Shown in pieces: positions 9,130 through 16,979 of a DNA stretch of 64,000 nucleotides (within the stretch, counting starts at the first letter, position 1; each line of letters starts with the position of its first letter). The DNA is from Brevibacterium pigmentatum (lineage in GTDB: Bacteria; Actinomycetota; Actinomycetes; Actinomycetales; Brevibacteriaceae). The stretch lies in NCBI RefSeq assembly GCF_011617465.1, contig NZ_CP050153.1:3348001-3412000 (forward strand), given 5' to 3'. Both the position numbers and the translations under genes were made by a program. The notes below the pieces were generated by a model. That model worked only from the letters and a program-made list of their open reading frames with translations, was not told the origin of the DNA and did not search any database.

Positions 9130-10455
9130 ATGAGCAACGCGATCGAGGAAGCTCGCCCCACGAAGAAGACACCGCTGCGCGCGGCCCTGTCGAGTTGGAC
9201 GGGCTCTGCACTGGAGTACTACGACTTCGCGGTCTATGGAACCGCGGCGGCACTGGTGCTCAACACTCTGTTCTTCCCCGAGACCACCGCGCCGGGAATC
9301 GCCATTCTGCTGGCCATGGGCACAGTCGGTGTCGCCTATGTCGTGCGACCGCTGGGCGCGCTCATCATGGGGCCACTCGGTGACCGCTTCGGTCGCAAGT
9401 TCGTCCTCATGCTCACCTTGTTCATGATGGGCATCTCGACCTTCGTCGTCGGCTGCCTGCCGACCTATGATCAGGTCGGAATGCTCGCTCCTATCCTGCT
9501 CGTGCTCTGCCGCATCATCCAGGGCCTGTCGGCCTCGGGCGAACAGGCGAGCGCGATCTCCGTCTCCCTCGAGCATTCGGCCGAGGAGAAGCGGTCGTGG
9601 ACGACGAGCTGGACGCTGCACGGCACCCAGTTCGGCACCCTGCTCGCCACGGCAGTCTTCATTCCCTTCACCGCCTTCCTGCCGGACGATGCACTGTTCA
9701 GCTGGGGTTGGCGCGTACCGTTCTGGCTCTCGGCGATCGTCGTGCTCACTGCCTGGCTCATCCGTCGCGGACTCGACGAGCCGCCGGCGTTCAAGGAGGC
9801 GCGCGCCGACAACCCGCCGCTCATGCAGGTCTTCCGGTGGCATAAGGCCGCGGTCGTCCGCGTGGCCGTATGCGCCATGGTCAACACCGTGAACATGGTC
9901 TTCACCGTCTGGTCACTGTCGTTCGCCACGTCGATCGTCGGACTCGAACGGTCGACCATGCTCCTCGTCTCGGTCATCGCCAATGGTGTCGCTCTGTTCG
10001 CGATTCCGGCTGCCGCACTGCTCTCCGACCGGTTCGGCCGGAAACCGGTCTTCATCACCGGCGCCGTCGGGTCGGGCCTCATGATGTTCCCGTACCTGGG
10101 CGCGGTCTCGGCCGGGAATTGGCTGCTCATCTTCCTCTTCGGCGCCATCATGTCCGGCTGCGCTTATTCGCTGGCCAATTCGATCTGGCCCTCGTTCTAC
10201 GCCGAGATGTTCCCGACGACGGCACGAGTGACAGGATTGGCCTTGGGCACCCAGGTCGGATTCGCGGTCTCCGGTGGCTTGGCTCCGGTGCTCGCTTCCG
10301 CTGTCGCCGGTGCCGGAGGAGAGAATTGGGTATCGGTCGCCGCCTTCACCGCGGGTGTCTGCATCGTGGTCGGTCTTGTTGCACTGACGGCGAAGGAGAC
10401 GAAGGGACTGAGCCTGGAAGAGATCGATGTCGTCCATGAGGAAAGGTCACGATGA
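9130..10455 (+). CDS. MFS transporter, metabolite:H+ symporter type, probably for shikimate/quinate
   Basis: 441 residues with about 12 hydrophobic segments. It carries the MFS loop 2-3 signature PLGDRFGRKF and a related second copy LLSDRFGRKP after TM8. The N-terminus LSSWTGSALEYYDFAVYG is typical of the metabolite:H+ symporter (ShiA/PcaK-like) subfamily. Start 9130 has AGGA close upstream; ATG 9118 is in frame and also possible. The stop overlaps the start of the dehydratase as ATGA, so the two are co-translated. Substrate is inferred from context, as with QsuA of Corynebacterium. Confidence 0.85.
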   Translation: MSNAIEEARPTKKTPLRAALSSWTGSALEYYDFAVYGTAAALVLNTLFFPETTAPGIAILLAMGTVGVAYVVRPLGALIMGPLGDRFGRKFVLMLTLFMMGISTFVVGCLPTYDQVGMLAPILLVLCRIIQGLSASGEQASAISVSLEHSAEEKRSWTTSWTLHGTQFGTLLATAVFIPFTAFLPDDALFSWGWRVPFWLSAIVVLTAWLIRRGLDEPPAFKEARADNPPLMQVFRWHKAAVVRVAVCAMVNTVNMVFTVWSLSFATSIVGLERSTMLLVSVIANGVALFAIPAAALLSDRFGRKPVFITGAVGSGLMMFPYLGAVSAGNWLLIFLFGAIMSGCAYSLANSIWPSFYAEMFPTTARVTGLALGTQVGFAVSGGLAPVLASAVAGAGGENWVSVAAFTAGVCIVVGLVALTAKETKGLSLEEIDVVHEERSR

Positions 10456-12350
10456 GAACCTCGATTGCCACGGTGTGCCTGTCGGGCACGCTCGAAGAGA
10501 AGCTGCAGGCTGCCGCGACGGCAGGGTTCGATGGGGTCGAGATCTTCGAACAGGACCTCATCGTCTCCCCCAACTCCCCCGAGGCGACGGCGGCGCTGGC
10601 TGCCGGTCTCGGGCTGAGCCTTGACCTCTATCAGCCCTTCCGTGATTTCGAAGGCGTCGATGAGGAACAGTTCGCCGCCAGCCTGGCCCGGGCCGAGGCG
10701 AAGTTCCAGCTGATGAAGCGAATGGGCGTGAGCACGATCCTGCTTTGCTCGAACGTGGCCACCGCGACCATCGACGATGATGAGGTCGTCGTCGATCAGC
10801 TGCGCCGCCTCGGCGATCTGGCCGAGAAGTACGACGTGGACGTTGCCTACGAAGCTTTGGCCTGGGGCCGCTTCGTCTCCGAATACGATCGCGCCTGGGA
10901 TCTCGTGAAAGCCGCCGACCATCCGCGCATCGGCACTTGCCTCGACAGCTTCCACATCCTCTCCCGCGGCACGGATCTGTCCCGTATCGCCGAGATTCCG
11001 GGCGAGAAGATCTTCTTCCTCCAGCTCGCCGACGCCCCGGCCCTATCGATGGACGTCCTCAGCTGGTCCCGCCACCACCGCGTGTTCCCCGGTGAAGGCG
11101 CCTGGGATCTCACGGACTTCCTCACTCGCGTCGCTCTGACCGGTTATGCCGGACCGGTGTCGCTTGAGGTCTTCAACGATTCCTTCCGTCAGGCCGACAC
11201 CCAGCGCACCGCTCTCGACGGCCTGCGATCTCTGCGGTGGCTCGAAGCCGATGTGTCTGCCGCGCGCGCTGGAAGCGATCGGGTGCGGCTCGATCTGCAT
11301 CCCCTGCCGCAGGTCTCGGAGCCTCGAGGCATCGACTACGTCGAGCTGAGCACCGATGATCTGGGCGCACTCACCCGGCAGATCCATCAGCTCGGTTTCC
11401 GATTCGTCGGCTTCCACCGCACGAAACCACATGTGCAGCTGTGGCGGCGCGGCCAGGCTCGAATCGTCGTCACCGAATCCACCGATTCAGCGATCGACCC
11501 CGCCGTTCCGGTTGCCGAATCTGCCAGTCCAGCAGCCGATTCCGCTGCGTCCGGGACTCATCTGCGAGGCATCGGCTTCGCAGTCGATGAAGCCGATGCC
11601 GCGATGGAACGCGCGCTTCTGCTTTCGGCCACCGAGGTCCCCCGCGAGCAGGCTCATGACGAAGAGGTGCTGCGCGGGGTCTACGCGCCCGACGGGTCGG
11701 AGGTCTTCTTCGGTGATGGAACCGGTGAGGATCCGCAGTGGACCGGCGAATTCGGCACCGTCCCTGACGACCGACAGTCGACGATCGACCACATCAACCT
11801 CGCGCAGCCTGCCCATCACTACGACGAAGCAGTGCTCTTCTATACCTCCCTGCTCGCGCTGAACGCACTGCCGTCCCAAGACGTACCGAGCCCATCCGGT
11901 CTTGTGCGCTCTCAAGTGATGTCGAGTGCGGACGGGGCGGTGAGGATGCCGCTCAACGTCTCCCCCGATCACAGCCCGAACGCACTGAGCCGAGGCGCCG
12001 GGTCACCCGGAGAGACTTACCCGGAGCATGTGGCCATCGCCTGCGATGACATCTTCACTGCGGCAATGACCGCGGTCGCGCGAGGCTTGAAGTTCCTGGC
12101 AGTGCCGCAGAACTACTATGAGGACCTGGCCGCACGCTTCGACCTCGCACCGGAGCTGCTGGACCGGCTGCGCGAGCACAATATCCTCTATGACCGTGAC
12201 GACCGCGGCGAGTTCCTACATTTCTACACATCGACGATCGGCTCGGTGTTCTTCGAAATGGTCGAACGCCGCACCGGCTATCTCGGCTTCGGCGCCCCGA
12301 ACGCGCCGGTGCGGCTGGCAGCCCAGTATCGGCGGAATTCGGAGAGCTGA
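10452..12350 (+). CDS. qsuB: Bifunctional-architecture 3-dehydroshikimate dehydratase (QsuB type)
   Basis: 632 residues made of two parts. The N-terminal TIM-barrel (about 1-275) is of the sugar-phosphate isomerase/AP-endonuclease family and carries acidic and His metal ligands in AYEALAWGR, LDSFHILSRG, FLQLADA and VSLEVFND. The C-terminal half (about 290-620) is a duplicated VOC fold resembling 4-hydroxyphenylpyruvate dioxygenase, with IDHINLAQPAHHYDEAVLFY. This fusion and length match QsuB of C. glutamicum, which dehydrates 3-dehydroshikimate to protocatechuate; only the N-terminal domain is known to be catalytic there. Overlap with the transporter stop supports an operon. The product would feed the beta-ketoadipate pathway, not encoded in this window. 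Confidence 0.9.
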   Translation: MRTSIATVCLSGTLEEKLQAAATAGFDGVEIFEQDLIVSPNSPEATAALAAGLGLSLDLYQPFRDFEGVDEEQFAASLARAEAKFQLMKRMGVSTILLCSNVATATIDDDEVVVDQLRRLGDLAEKYDVDVAYEALAWGRFVSEYDRAWDLVKAADHPRIGTCLDSFHILSRGTDLSRIAEIPGEKIFFLQLADAPALSMDVLSWSRHHRVFPGEGAWDLTDFLTRVALTGYAGPVSLEVFNDSFRQADTQRTALDGLRSLRWLEADVSAARAGSDRVRLDLHPLPQVSEPRGIDYVELSTDDLGALTRQIHQLGFRFVGFHRTKPHVQLWRRGQARIVVTESTDSAIDPAVPVAESASPAADSAASGTHLRGIGFAVDEADAAMERALLLSATEVPREQAHDEEVLRGVYAPDGSEVFFGDGTGEDPQWTGEFGTVPDDRQSTIDHINLAQPAHHYDEAVLFYTSLLALNALPSQDVPSPSGLVRSQVMSSADGAVRMPLNVSPDHSPNALSRGAGSPGETYPEHVAIACDDIFTAAMTAVARGLKFLAVPQNYYEDLAARFDLAPELLDRLREHNILYDRDDRGEFLHFYTSTIGSVFFEMVERRTGYLGFGAPNAPVRLAAQYRRNSES

Positions 12351-12378
12351 GCCGCCGAGCCTGTCCTGAAGTCCCCAC

Positions 12379-13296
12379 TCAGAATGGGGCGGGGCCCCGC
12401 TCATCGGGCACTGGCTGCGGCACCGGCATCAGCTCTGGAAGCGACCGCACCGACCCCAGATGGAATTCGGCTTCGCGCTCCCTTGCCAGCGCCTCCGACT
12501 CATCCTCATCATCGAACACATCTGCAGACCCGTCGACGGCTCCGGCGTCGGAAGGCTCGGACCATTCTGCCGCGTGTCGATGCAGAAACAGGTCTTCTTG
12601 TGTGCGTTTCGACAGGATCCGCCGGTGAGAGACCTGCCAGACGATCCGTTTGGCCACTCGATCGTCGACTCCGAGGAGGTCCGCGGCAGCCGCGATGGTC
12701 CCGAGCGCATATTCACTGTCGACCTCGCCGAAGTGCGGGGCCACTTCGGCGACATAGTTCACCACTCCCCTGTCGATCTCGAAGTGCGTTGACTCGGCGA
12801 GCACGAGCAGGTTCCGCCACGAGGTCCCCGAGCTCTGACTGGGCAGATCCCGCCAGCGGCGGGCCACCTCGTTGGCCCCGTGTCCGCTCGAGGGTTCGTC
12901 GCCGACGGCTGAGAGGAGGTCGTCGACGGTGTCGATGCCGTGATCGGCCATCAAGCGGGTGGCGCGATCGACTACCTCGGCTTTGAGCACCGCCCCGGAA
13001 TGGGTGCTCGCGGGTTTGAGGTTGTGGATCTCTGACCGCGCCCAGATGTCTGCCCCGCCGGCAGCCGCGATCGAGTAGCGCAGGGACTTCGCCCCGTCGT
13101 CGCGGCGGTGGCGGGCGATGTATCTGTCGACGACGTTGTCGACCGCCTTCGGATGCGACCCTGTCGCAAAGATCGCATCGAGGATGCACAGCGCGAGGCT
13201 GCCCGGATAGCTGACCGTCAGCGGCTCTGCTCGCTCGTCGAGGAACTCTTCACAGCGCCAAGCCAATTCCCTGATGCTGCTGGTCGTGATCTCCAT
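12379..13296 (-). CDS. Hypothetical protein, mostly helical, with acidic C-terminal tail
   Basis: 305 residues with no recognised domain. The first 240 residues look helical and polar, with a segment TSWRNLLVLAESTHFEIDRGVVNYVAE-like in the middle (about residues 158-185) that faintly recalls helix-hairpin-helix proteins. I could not confirm this. The last 60 residues are Asp/Glu- and then Pro-rich. There is no signal peptide or membrane segment. Start ATG 13296 has AAGG about 8 bases upstream. It is convergent with qsuB and divergent from the small HTH gene at 13557. Coding character and start are convincing; function is unknown. Confidence 0.6.
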   Translation of the reverse strand: MEITTSSIRELAWRCEEFLDERAEPLTVSYPGSLALCILDAIFATGSHPKAVDNVVDRYIARHRRDDGAKSLRYSIAAAGGADIWARSEIHNLKPASTHSGAVLKAEVVDRATRLMADHGIDTVDDLLSAVGDEPSSGHGANEVARRWRDLPSQSSGTSWRNLLVLAESTHFEIDRGVVNYVAEVAPHFGEVDSEYALGTIAAAADLLGVDDRVAKRIVWQVSHRRILSKRTQEDLFLHRHAAEWSEPSDAGAVDGSADVFDDEDESEALAREREAEFHLGSVRSLPELMPVPQPVPDERGPAPF

Positions 13297-13556
13297 TGTT
13301 CTGACCTTCCGTCATGCATCGCACCCTGCGATGCGTCGCCCCGACTCCGCTGTCGGAGGCGTGAGAGAAACAGTATCCGCAGGCACTGACACAACTTGAT
13401 CGGAGTCAAATCGAGCAGGCAGTTCTTTTGAAGTCATCAATGAAGACACCTATCAGACGAAATGCGGCATGCGTCCCGCCTCACCAGGGAATTCACTCGC
13501 ATCATCAACGGACTCGCTGTCTTGGCACACCTGGTGGGCTCTGGCATGGTGGACTC

Positions 13557-13874
13557 ATGAGCACAGAAGAGATCATCATCGATGGCCCCCTCGCACGCGC
13601 AACGCGGATCCTCTGCCAGGTATCGGTCAAGCATGTGGCAGACAGAGCCGAGATCGAGAAGGCGGAACTCAAGGACTACGAAAAGGGAAGAGCGGACATC
13701 ACCGCCGAGCAGGAGCGTCGCCTCATCCTGGCCCTCGAGGAGTACGGCGCGCGGTTCATTCCCGACGGATCGGAGGGCGGTTACGGCGTCCGCCTGAAGT
13801 TCAGCCGCGCGAAGGTCCGCGCCATCGAACGCTGGGAGGACGAAGGCGGCACCCCCGGCGCCGATGACGTCTGA
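13557..13874 (+). CDS. Small XRE-like helix-turn-helix protein
   Basis: 105 residues. Residues about 10-70 (RATRILCQVSVKHVADRAEI followed by EKAELKDYEKGRADIT) look like a divergent Cro/C1-type HTH: a first helix, then HVADRAEIEKAELKDYEKG as the helix-turn-helix, then a terminal helix. The C-terminal 35 residues include a short strand-rich segment (GYGVRLKFSR). The length and architecture resemble stand-alone XRE proteins. Start ATG 13557 follows GGTGGA. Target unknown. It lies next to the GAPDH terminator but is transcribed the other way from gap. Confidence 0.6.
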   Translation: MSTEEIIIDGPLARATRILCQVSVKHVADRAEIEKAELKDYEKGRADITAEQERRLILALEEYGARFIPDGSEGGYGVRLKFSRAKVRAIERWEDEGGTPGADDV

Positions 13875-13937
13875 GCCCTCCGCAGAAGGATTCTGTGCGC
13901 CCAGGCATCTTCAGTGAAGATCCGGCGTTTGAACCAT

Positions 13938-13989
13938 CAAAAAGGCTGTGGCCTCGAATCTGCATTGAGCAGATTCGAGGCCACAGTTG
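13938..13989 (-). terminator. Rho-independent terminator of gap (18-bp perfect stem)
   Basis: CTGTGGCCTCGAATCTGC (13946-13963) pairs perfectly with 13969-13986 around a 5-base loop. On the minus strand the stem is followed by CCTTTTTGA, giving a U-run after the hairpin, so it terminates gap. It may also stop leftover transcription from the convergent HTH gene. Confidence 0.9.
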
Positions 13990-14067
13990 CATCCGTTGGC
14001 ATCGAGGGACCACCTCGGCGCCGAAATGTCGCCGGCGTCGAGCGCCGGGAAACATCAGCGGGGAACG

Positions 14068-15063
14068 TCAGTTCTTGCCGATGAACTCGAGGTTGTCGAC
14101 GACACGATTGGAGAAGCCCCACTCGTTGTCATACCAAGCCACGACCTTGACATGCTTGCCGTCAACTCGGGTCAGCGCCGAGTCGAAGATGGACGAAGCG
14201 GGCTGGCCGACGATGTCGGAGGAGACGACGGGCTCGGTCTCATAGTCGAGGACGCCCTTGAGCTCCCCCTCGGCGGCCTTCTTGTAGGCGTCGAGCACCT
14301 CGTCGCGGGTGACCTCGCGGGACACGGTCGTGTTGATCTCGACGATCGATCCGACCGGGACGGGCACGCGGATGGCATCGCCGGACAGCTTGCCGTCGAG
14401 CTGCGGGAGGACGAGGCCGATGGCCTTGGCCGCACCCGTCGACGTGGGGATCATGTTCTCGGCGGCGGCGCGGGCACGTCGGGGGTCCTTGTGCGGGCCG
14501 TCCTGGACCATCTGGTCACCGGTGTAGGCGTGGACAGTGGTCATGAAGCCCTGCTCGATTCCGGCGAGGTCGTCGAGGACCTTGGCCAGCGGGGCCAAGG
14601 CGTTCGTCGTGCAGGAGGCGTTGGAGATGACGGTGTGCTCGGGCTTGTACGCCTCATTGTTCACTCCGTAGGCGAGGGTGACGTCGGCACCCTTCGAGGG
14701 AGCGGAGACGAGGACCTTCTTCGCGCCGGCGGTGATGTGGGCGCTGGCCTTTTCGGCCTTGGTGAAGCGGCCGGTCGATTCGAGCGCGATGTCGATGCCG
14801 AGCTCACCCCAGGGCAGTTCGGCCGGATCCTTCTCGGCGAAGACCTTGATGGCCTTGCCGTCGATGACGAGGGAATCTTCGGTGGCCTCGACGTCATGGT
14901 TGAAGCGCCCGAGGGTGGTGTCGAACTTCAGCAGCCGAGCGAGATCGTCCACGGGACCCAGATCGTTGATGGCCACGACCTCGAGCTCGCTGCCGCGCTC
15001 GATCAGCGCGCGCAGGGTGCTGCGTCCGATGCGACCGAAACCATTGATGGCAATGCGAGTCAA
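14068..15063 (-). CDS. gap: Glyceraldehyde-3-phosphate dehydrogenase
   Basis: About 331 residues. NAD-binding INGFGRIGR at the N-terminus, Asp34 after the second strand (AINDL, typical of NAD preference), catalytic Cys151 in ASCTTN and His178 in TVHAYTGDQ, and the ending VAWYDNEWGFSNRVVD. It oxidises glyceraldehyde 3-phosphate in glycolysis. Start choice: the longest frame begins with a GTG directly abutting AAGGA, which leaves no spacer. The TTG at 15063 lies five bases after GGAG and gives MTRIAINGFGRIGR, the usual family N-terminus, so TTG is preferred. The gene stands alone, not with pgk-tpi, and is closed by a strong terminator. Confidence 0.95.
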   Translation of the reverse strand: MTRIAINGFGRIGRSTLRALIERGSELEVVAINDLGPVDDLARLLKFDTTLGRFNHDVEATEDSLVIDGKAIKVFAEKDPAELPWGELGIDIALESTGRFTKAEKASAHITAGAKKVLVSAPSKGADVTLAYGVNNEAYKPEHTVISNASCTTNALAPLAKVLDDLAGIEQGFMTTVHAYTGDQMVQDGPHKDPRRARAAAENMIPTSTGAAKAIGLVLPQLDGKLSGDAIRVPVPVGSIVEINTTVSREVTRDEVLDAYKKAAEGELKGVLDYETEPVVSSDIVGQPASSIFDSALTRVDGKHVKVVAWYDNEWGFSNRVVDNLEFIGKN

Positions 15064-15308
15064 TGTCACTCCTTGTAGATGTTGAACACGGGATTCGTCT
15101 TGATATCTCCATCATGGGCGCTTTCCACGAACGAAAACAGTGGCCAGCCAGACAATCTACGCAAGGTTCTCGCCAGTTGTATTGCCAGATGCCGAAAGTT
15201 TCTCGCCAAGGCAGTTTTCGTGTGGTCCAGGGCACTGAAATCCGACAGAATGCGCCCGGTTCTCAGCGTGTGAATCGGCCTATGTTCGCCCCCGGGTTCG
15301 GCCTGTGT

Positions 15309-16406
15309 TCAGCCTTGGAAGGAGTGGCGATAGTCGTTCGGTGAGGTCGAGAGGATGCGCTGGAAGTGCATCCGCAGATTCGCCCCGGTTCCGAGTCCCA
15401 CCTGGTCAGCGATCTGCTCGATGCCCAGGTCGGAGTTCTCCAAAAGCTCTCGGGCGACATCGACTCGGGCTCTGAGAACCCACTGCATGGGGGTGTAGCC
15501 GGTGTCTTCGACGAAGCGCCGGGAGAAGGTGCGTACGGAGACTCCGGCATTGGCGGCGAGGTCGCGCAGGGTGATCTTCTCCCCGATGTGCTGCAGCGCC
15601 CATTCGCGGGTGTCGGCGAAGTCTTCTCCGAGCGGGTCGGGCACGCTGCGCGGAACGTACTGTGCCTGGCCGGCGCTGCGGTAGGCGGCCGCGACCAGAC
15701 GCCGGGCGACCTGGTTGGACAGGCCGACGCCGTGATCGCTGCGAATGAGATGAAGACACAGATCGATCGCCGAGGCGGCTCCGGCGGAGGTCAGCAGCTG
15801 GCCTTCGTCGATGAAGAGGACGTTCTCGTCGACCTTGATCGAGGGGAACCGTCGGGCGAGCTCCTTCGCCGTCGACCAGTGCGTGGTGGCTCGCCGTCCG
15901 ACGAGCAGACCCGTGCGCGCGAGGACGAAGGTGCCGGTGGAGATCGCGGCGATCCGCGCGCCGCGTTCGAATGCCGAGAGCAGGGCCCCGATGACCGCGG
16001 CGGGCGGTTCGTCCGCCACCGCCGAGGTGGCACCCGGCAGGATGACCGTGTCTGCGATCTCCAGAGCTTCGAGACCCCGATCCACCGAATAGTCCAGCCC
16101 GTCCGATCCGGCCACTGTGCCTGCGGTGATCCCGCAGATCTCGACCTGATAGGGCCAGATTCCTGCAGGGACGGTCGCCGGTCGTGCACCGGGAACGGCG
16201 GAAGCCGCCTCGCCGCTCGGGTTCGGCTGGGAGCGCAGGGCCGCCTCGGTGCGGGTGCGGTCCGTGGCGGCGTTCGACTCGCGGCCGAAGACCTGGACGG
16301 GGACGCCGAGATCCATGGCAGACACCCCGTCCAATGCCAGCACGAGGACGCGGTGCGGGCGGGAACGGGGTGTCCTGCGCGGAAGGGTGCGGGGTTCGTC
16401 ACTCAT
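15309..16406 (-). CDS. GlxA-family (AraC-type) transcriptional regulator
   Basis: 365 residues: a DJ-1/PfpI (class I amidotransferase-like) domain at about 18-215, beginning HRVLVLALDGVSAMDLGVPV and including an insert after residue 45, followed by two AraC-type helix-turn-helix motifs at about 255-360 (ITLRDLAANAGVSVRTFSRR and IEQIADQVGLGTGANLRMHF). GlxA-type regulators sense metabolites through the degenerate amidase domain. Start ATG 16406 has GAGAGG about 5 bases upstream. The neighbour downstream on the other side is an AhpD-like gene in the same orientation upstream of it, but nothing directly shows what it controls. Confidence 0.88.
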   Translation of the reverse strand: MSDEPRTLPRRTPRSRPHRVLVLALDGVSAMDLGVPVQVFGRESNAATDRTRTEAALRSQPNPSGEAASAVPGARPATVPAGIWPYQVEICGITAGTVAGSDGLDYSVDRGLEALEIADTVILPGATSAVADEPPAAVIGALLSAFERGARIAAISTGTFVLARTGLLVGRRATTHWSTAKELARRFPSIKVDENVLFIDEGQLLTSAGAASAIDLCLHLIRSDHGVGLSNQVARRLVAAAYRSAGQAQYVPRSVPDPLGEDFADTREWALQHIGEKITLRDLAANAGVSVRTFSRRFVEDTGYTPMQWVLRARVDVARELLENSDLGIEQIADQVGLGTGANLRMHFQRILSTSPNDYRHSFQG

Positions 16407-16450
16407 GATCGCCTCTCAGTCTAGGCAATCGGGACTCACCCCGGGTGGAC

Positions 16451-16792
16451 TCAGTGCTCGTGGGCGCCGGTGAGTTTGAAGCCCAGACGACCGTGGGCGA
16501 AGGCTCCGCCGGCGCGGATCGCCGAGGCGGTCCATGCGGTCTCGGCCAGCTCGGTCTCTGTGGCGCCGGCCCTGACGGCGGCGTTCGAGTGCGAGTCGAT
16601 GCAGTAGGCGCACTGGGTGGTCAGGCCGACGGCGTAGGCGATGAGTTCGCGGTACTTCAGCGGGATCTCACGGCCTTCTGCGGCGAAGACGGCGTCGTTG
16701 AATCCGCCGAATGCCTTGAGGATGTCGGGGGTCGTCTCTTTGTAGGCTTTGTCGTACTTCCCGTCGTTCTCGCGGTCGAAGAAGTCGGTCAT
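16451..16792 (-). CDS. Carboxymuconolactone decarboxylase/AhpD-family protein
   Basis: 113 residues. The helical CMD fold is recognisable, with the AhpD-like redox motif CAYCIDSH: Cys61, Cys64 and His68. This predicts alkylhydroperoxidase-type disulfide chemistry rather than lactone decarboxylation, for which the CxxC is absent. The start at 16792 has GGAGG seven bases upstream; an in-frame start at 16831 would add 13 residues without a ribosome site. It lies immediately upstream of the GlxA-type regulator (45-bp gap, same strand) and may be in its transcript. Confidence 0.85.
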   Translation of the reverse strand: MTDFFDRENDGKYDKAYKETTPDILKAFGGFNDAVFAAEGREIPLKYRELIAYAVGLTTQCAYCIDSHSNAAVRAGATETELAETAWTASAIRAGGAFAHGRLGFKLTGAHEH

Positions 16793-16979
16793 CGCGGTGC
16801 CTCCTGTGATCGGTGTCATTCCGATCCTCACGCTACCGATCTCGCTTCACGACCGCACGGGTTTCGTCGGATGATCTCACCCCTTGTCTCCTGTGGGTGG
16901 GTCCGCCTCGATTTTCCGTGCTGGTTCGAGGTGGATCCTCCCGCAGGAGGACTCGAATGAGAACTCGAACCGCTCTGTC

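Noticed and set aside
16451-16792. 4-carboxymuconolactone decarboxylase of the beta-ketoadipate pathway
   Set aside because: The CxxC-x3-His redox site and absence of pathway neighbours favour an AhpD-like peroxidase role.
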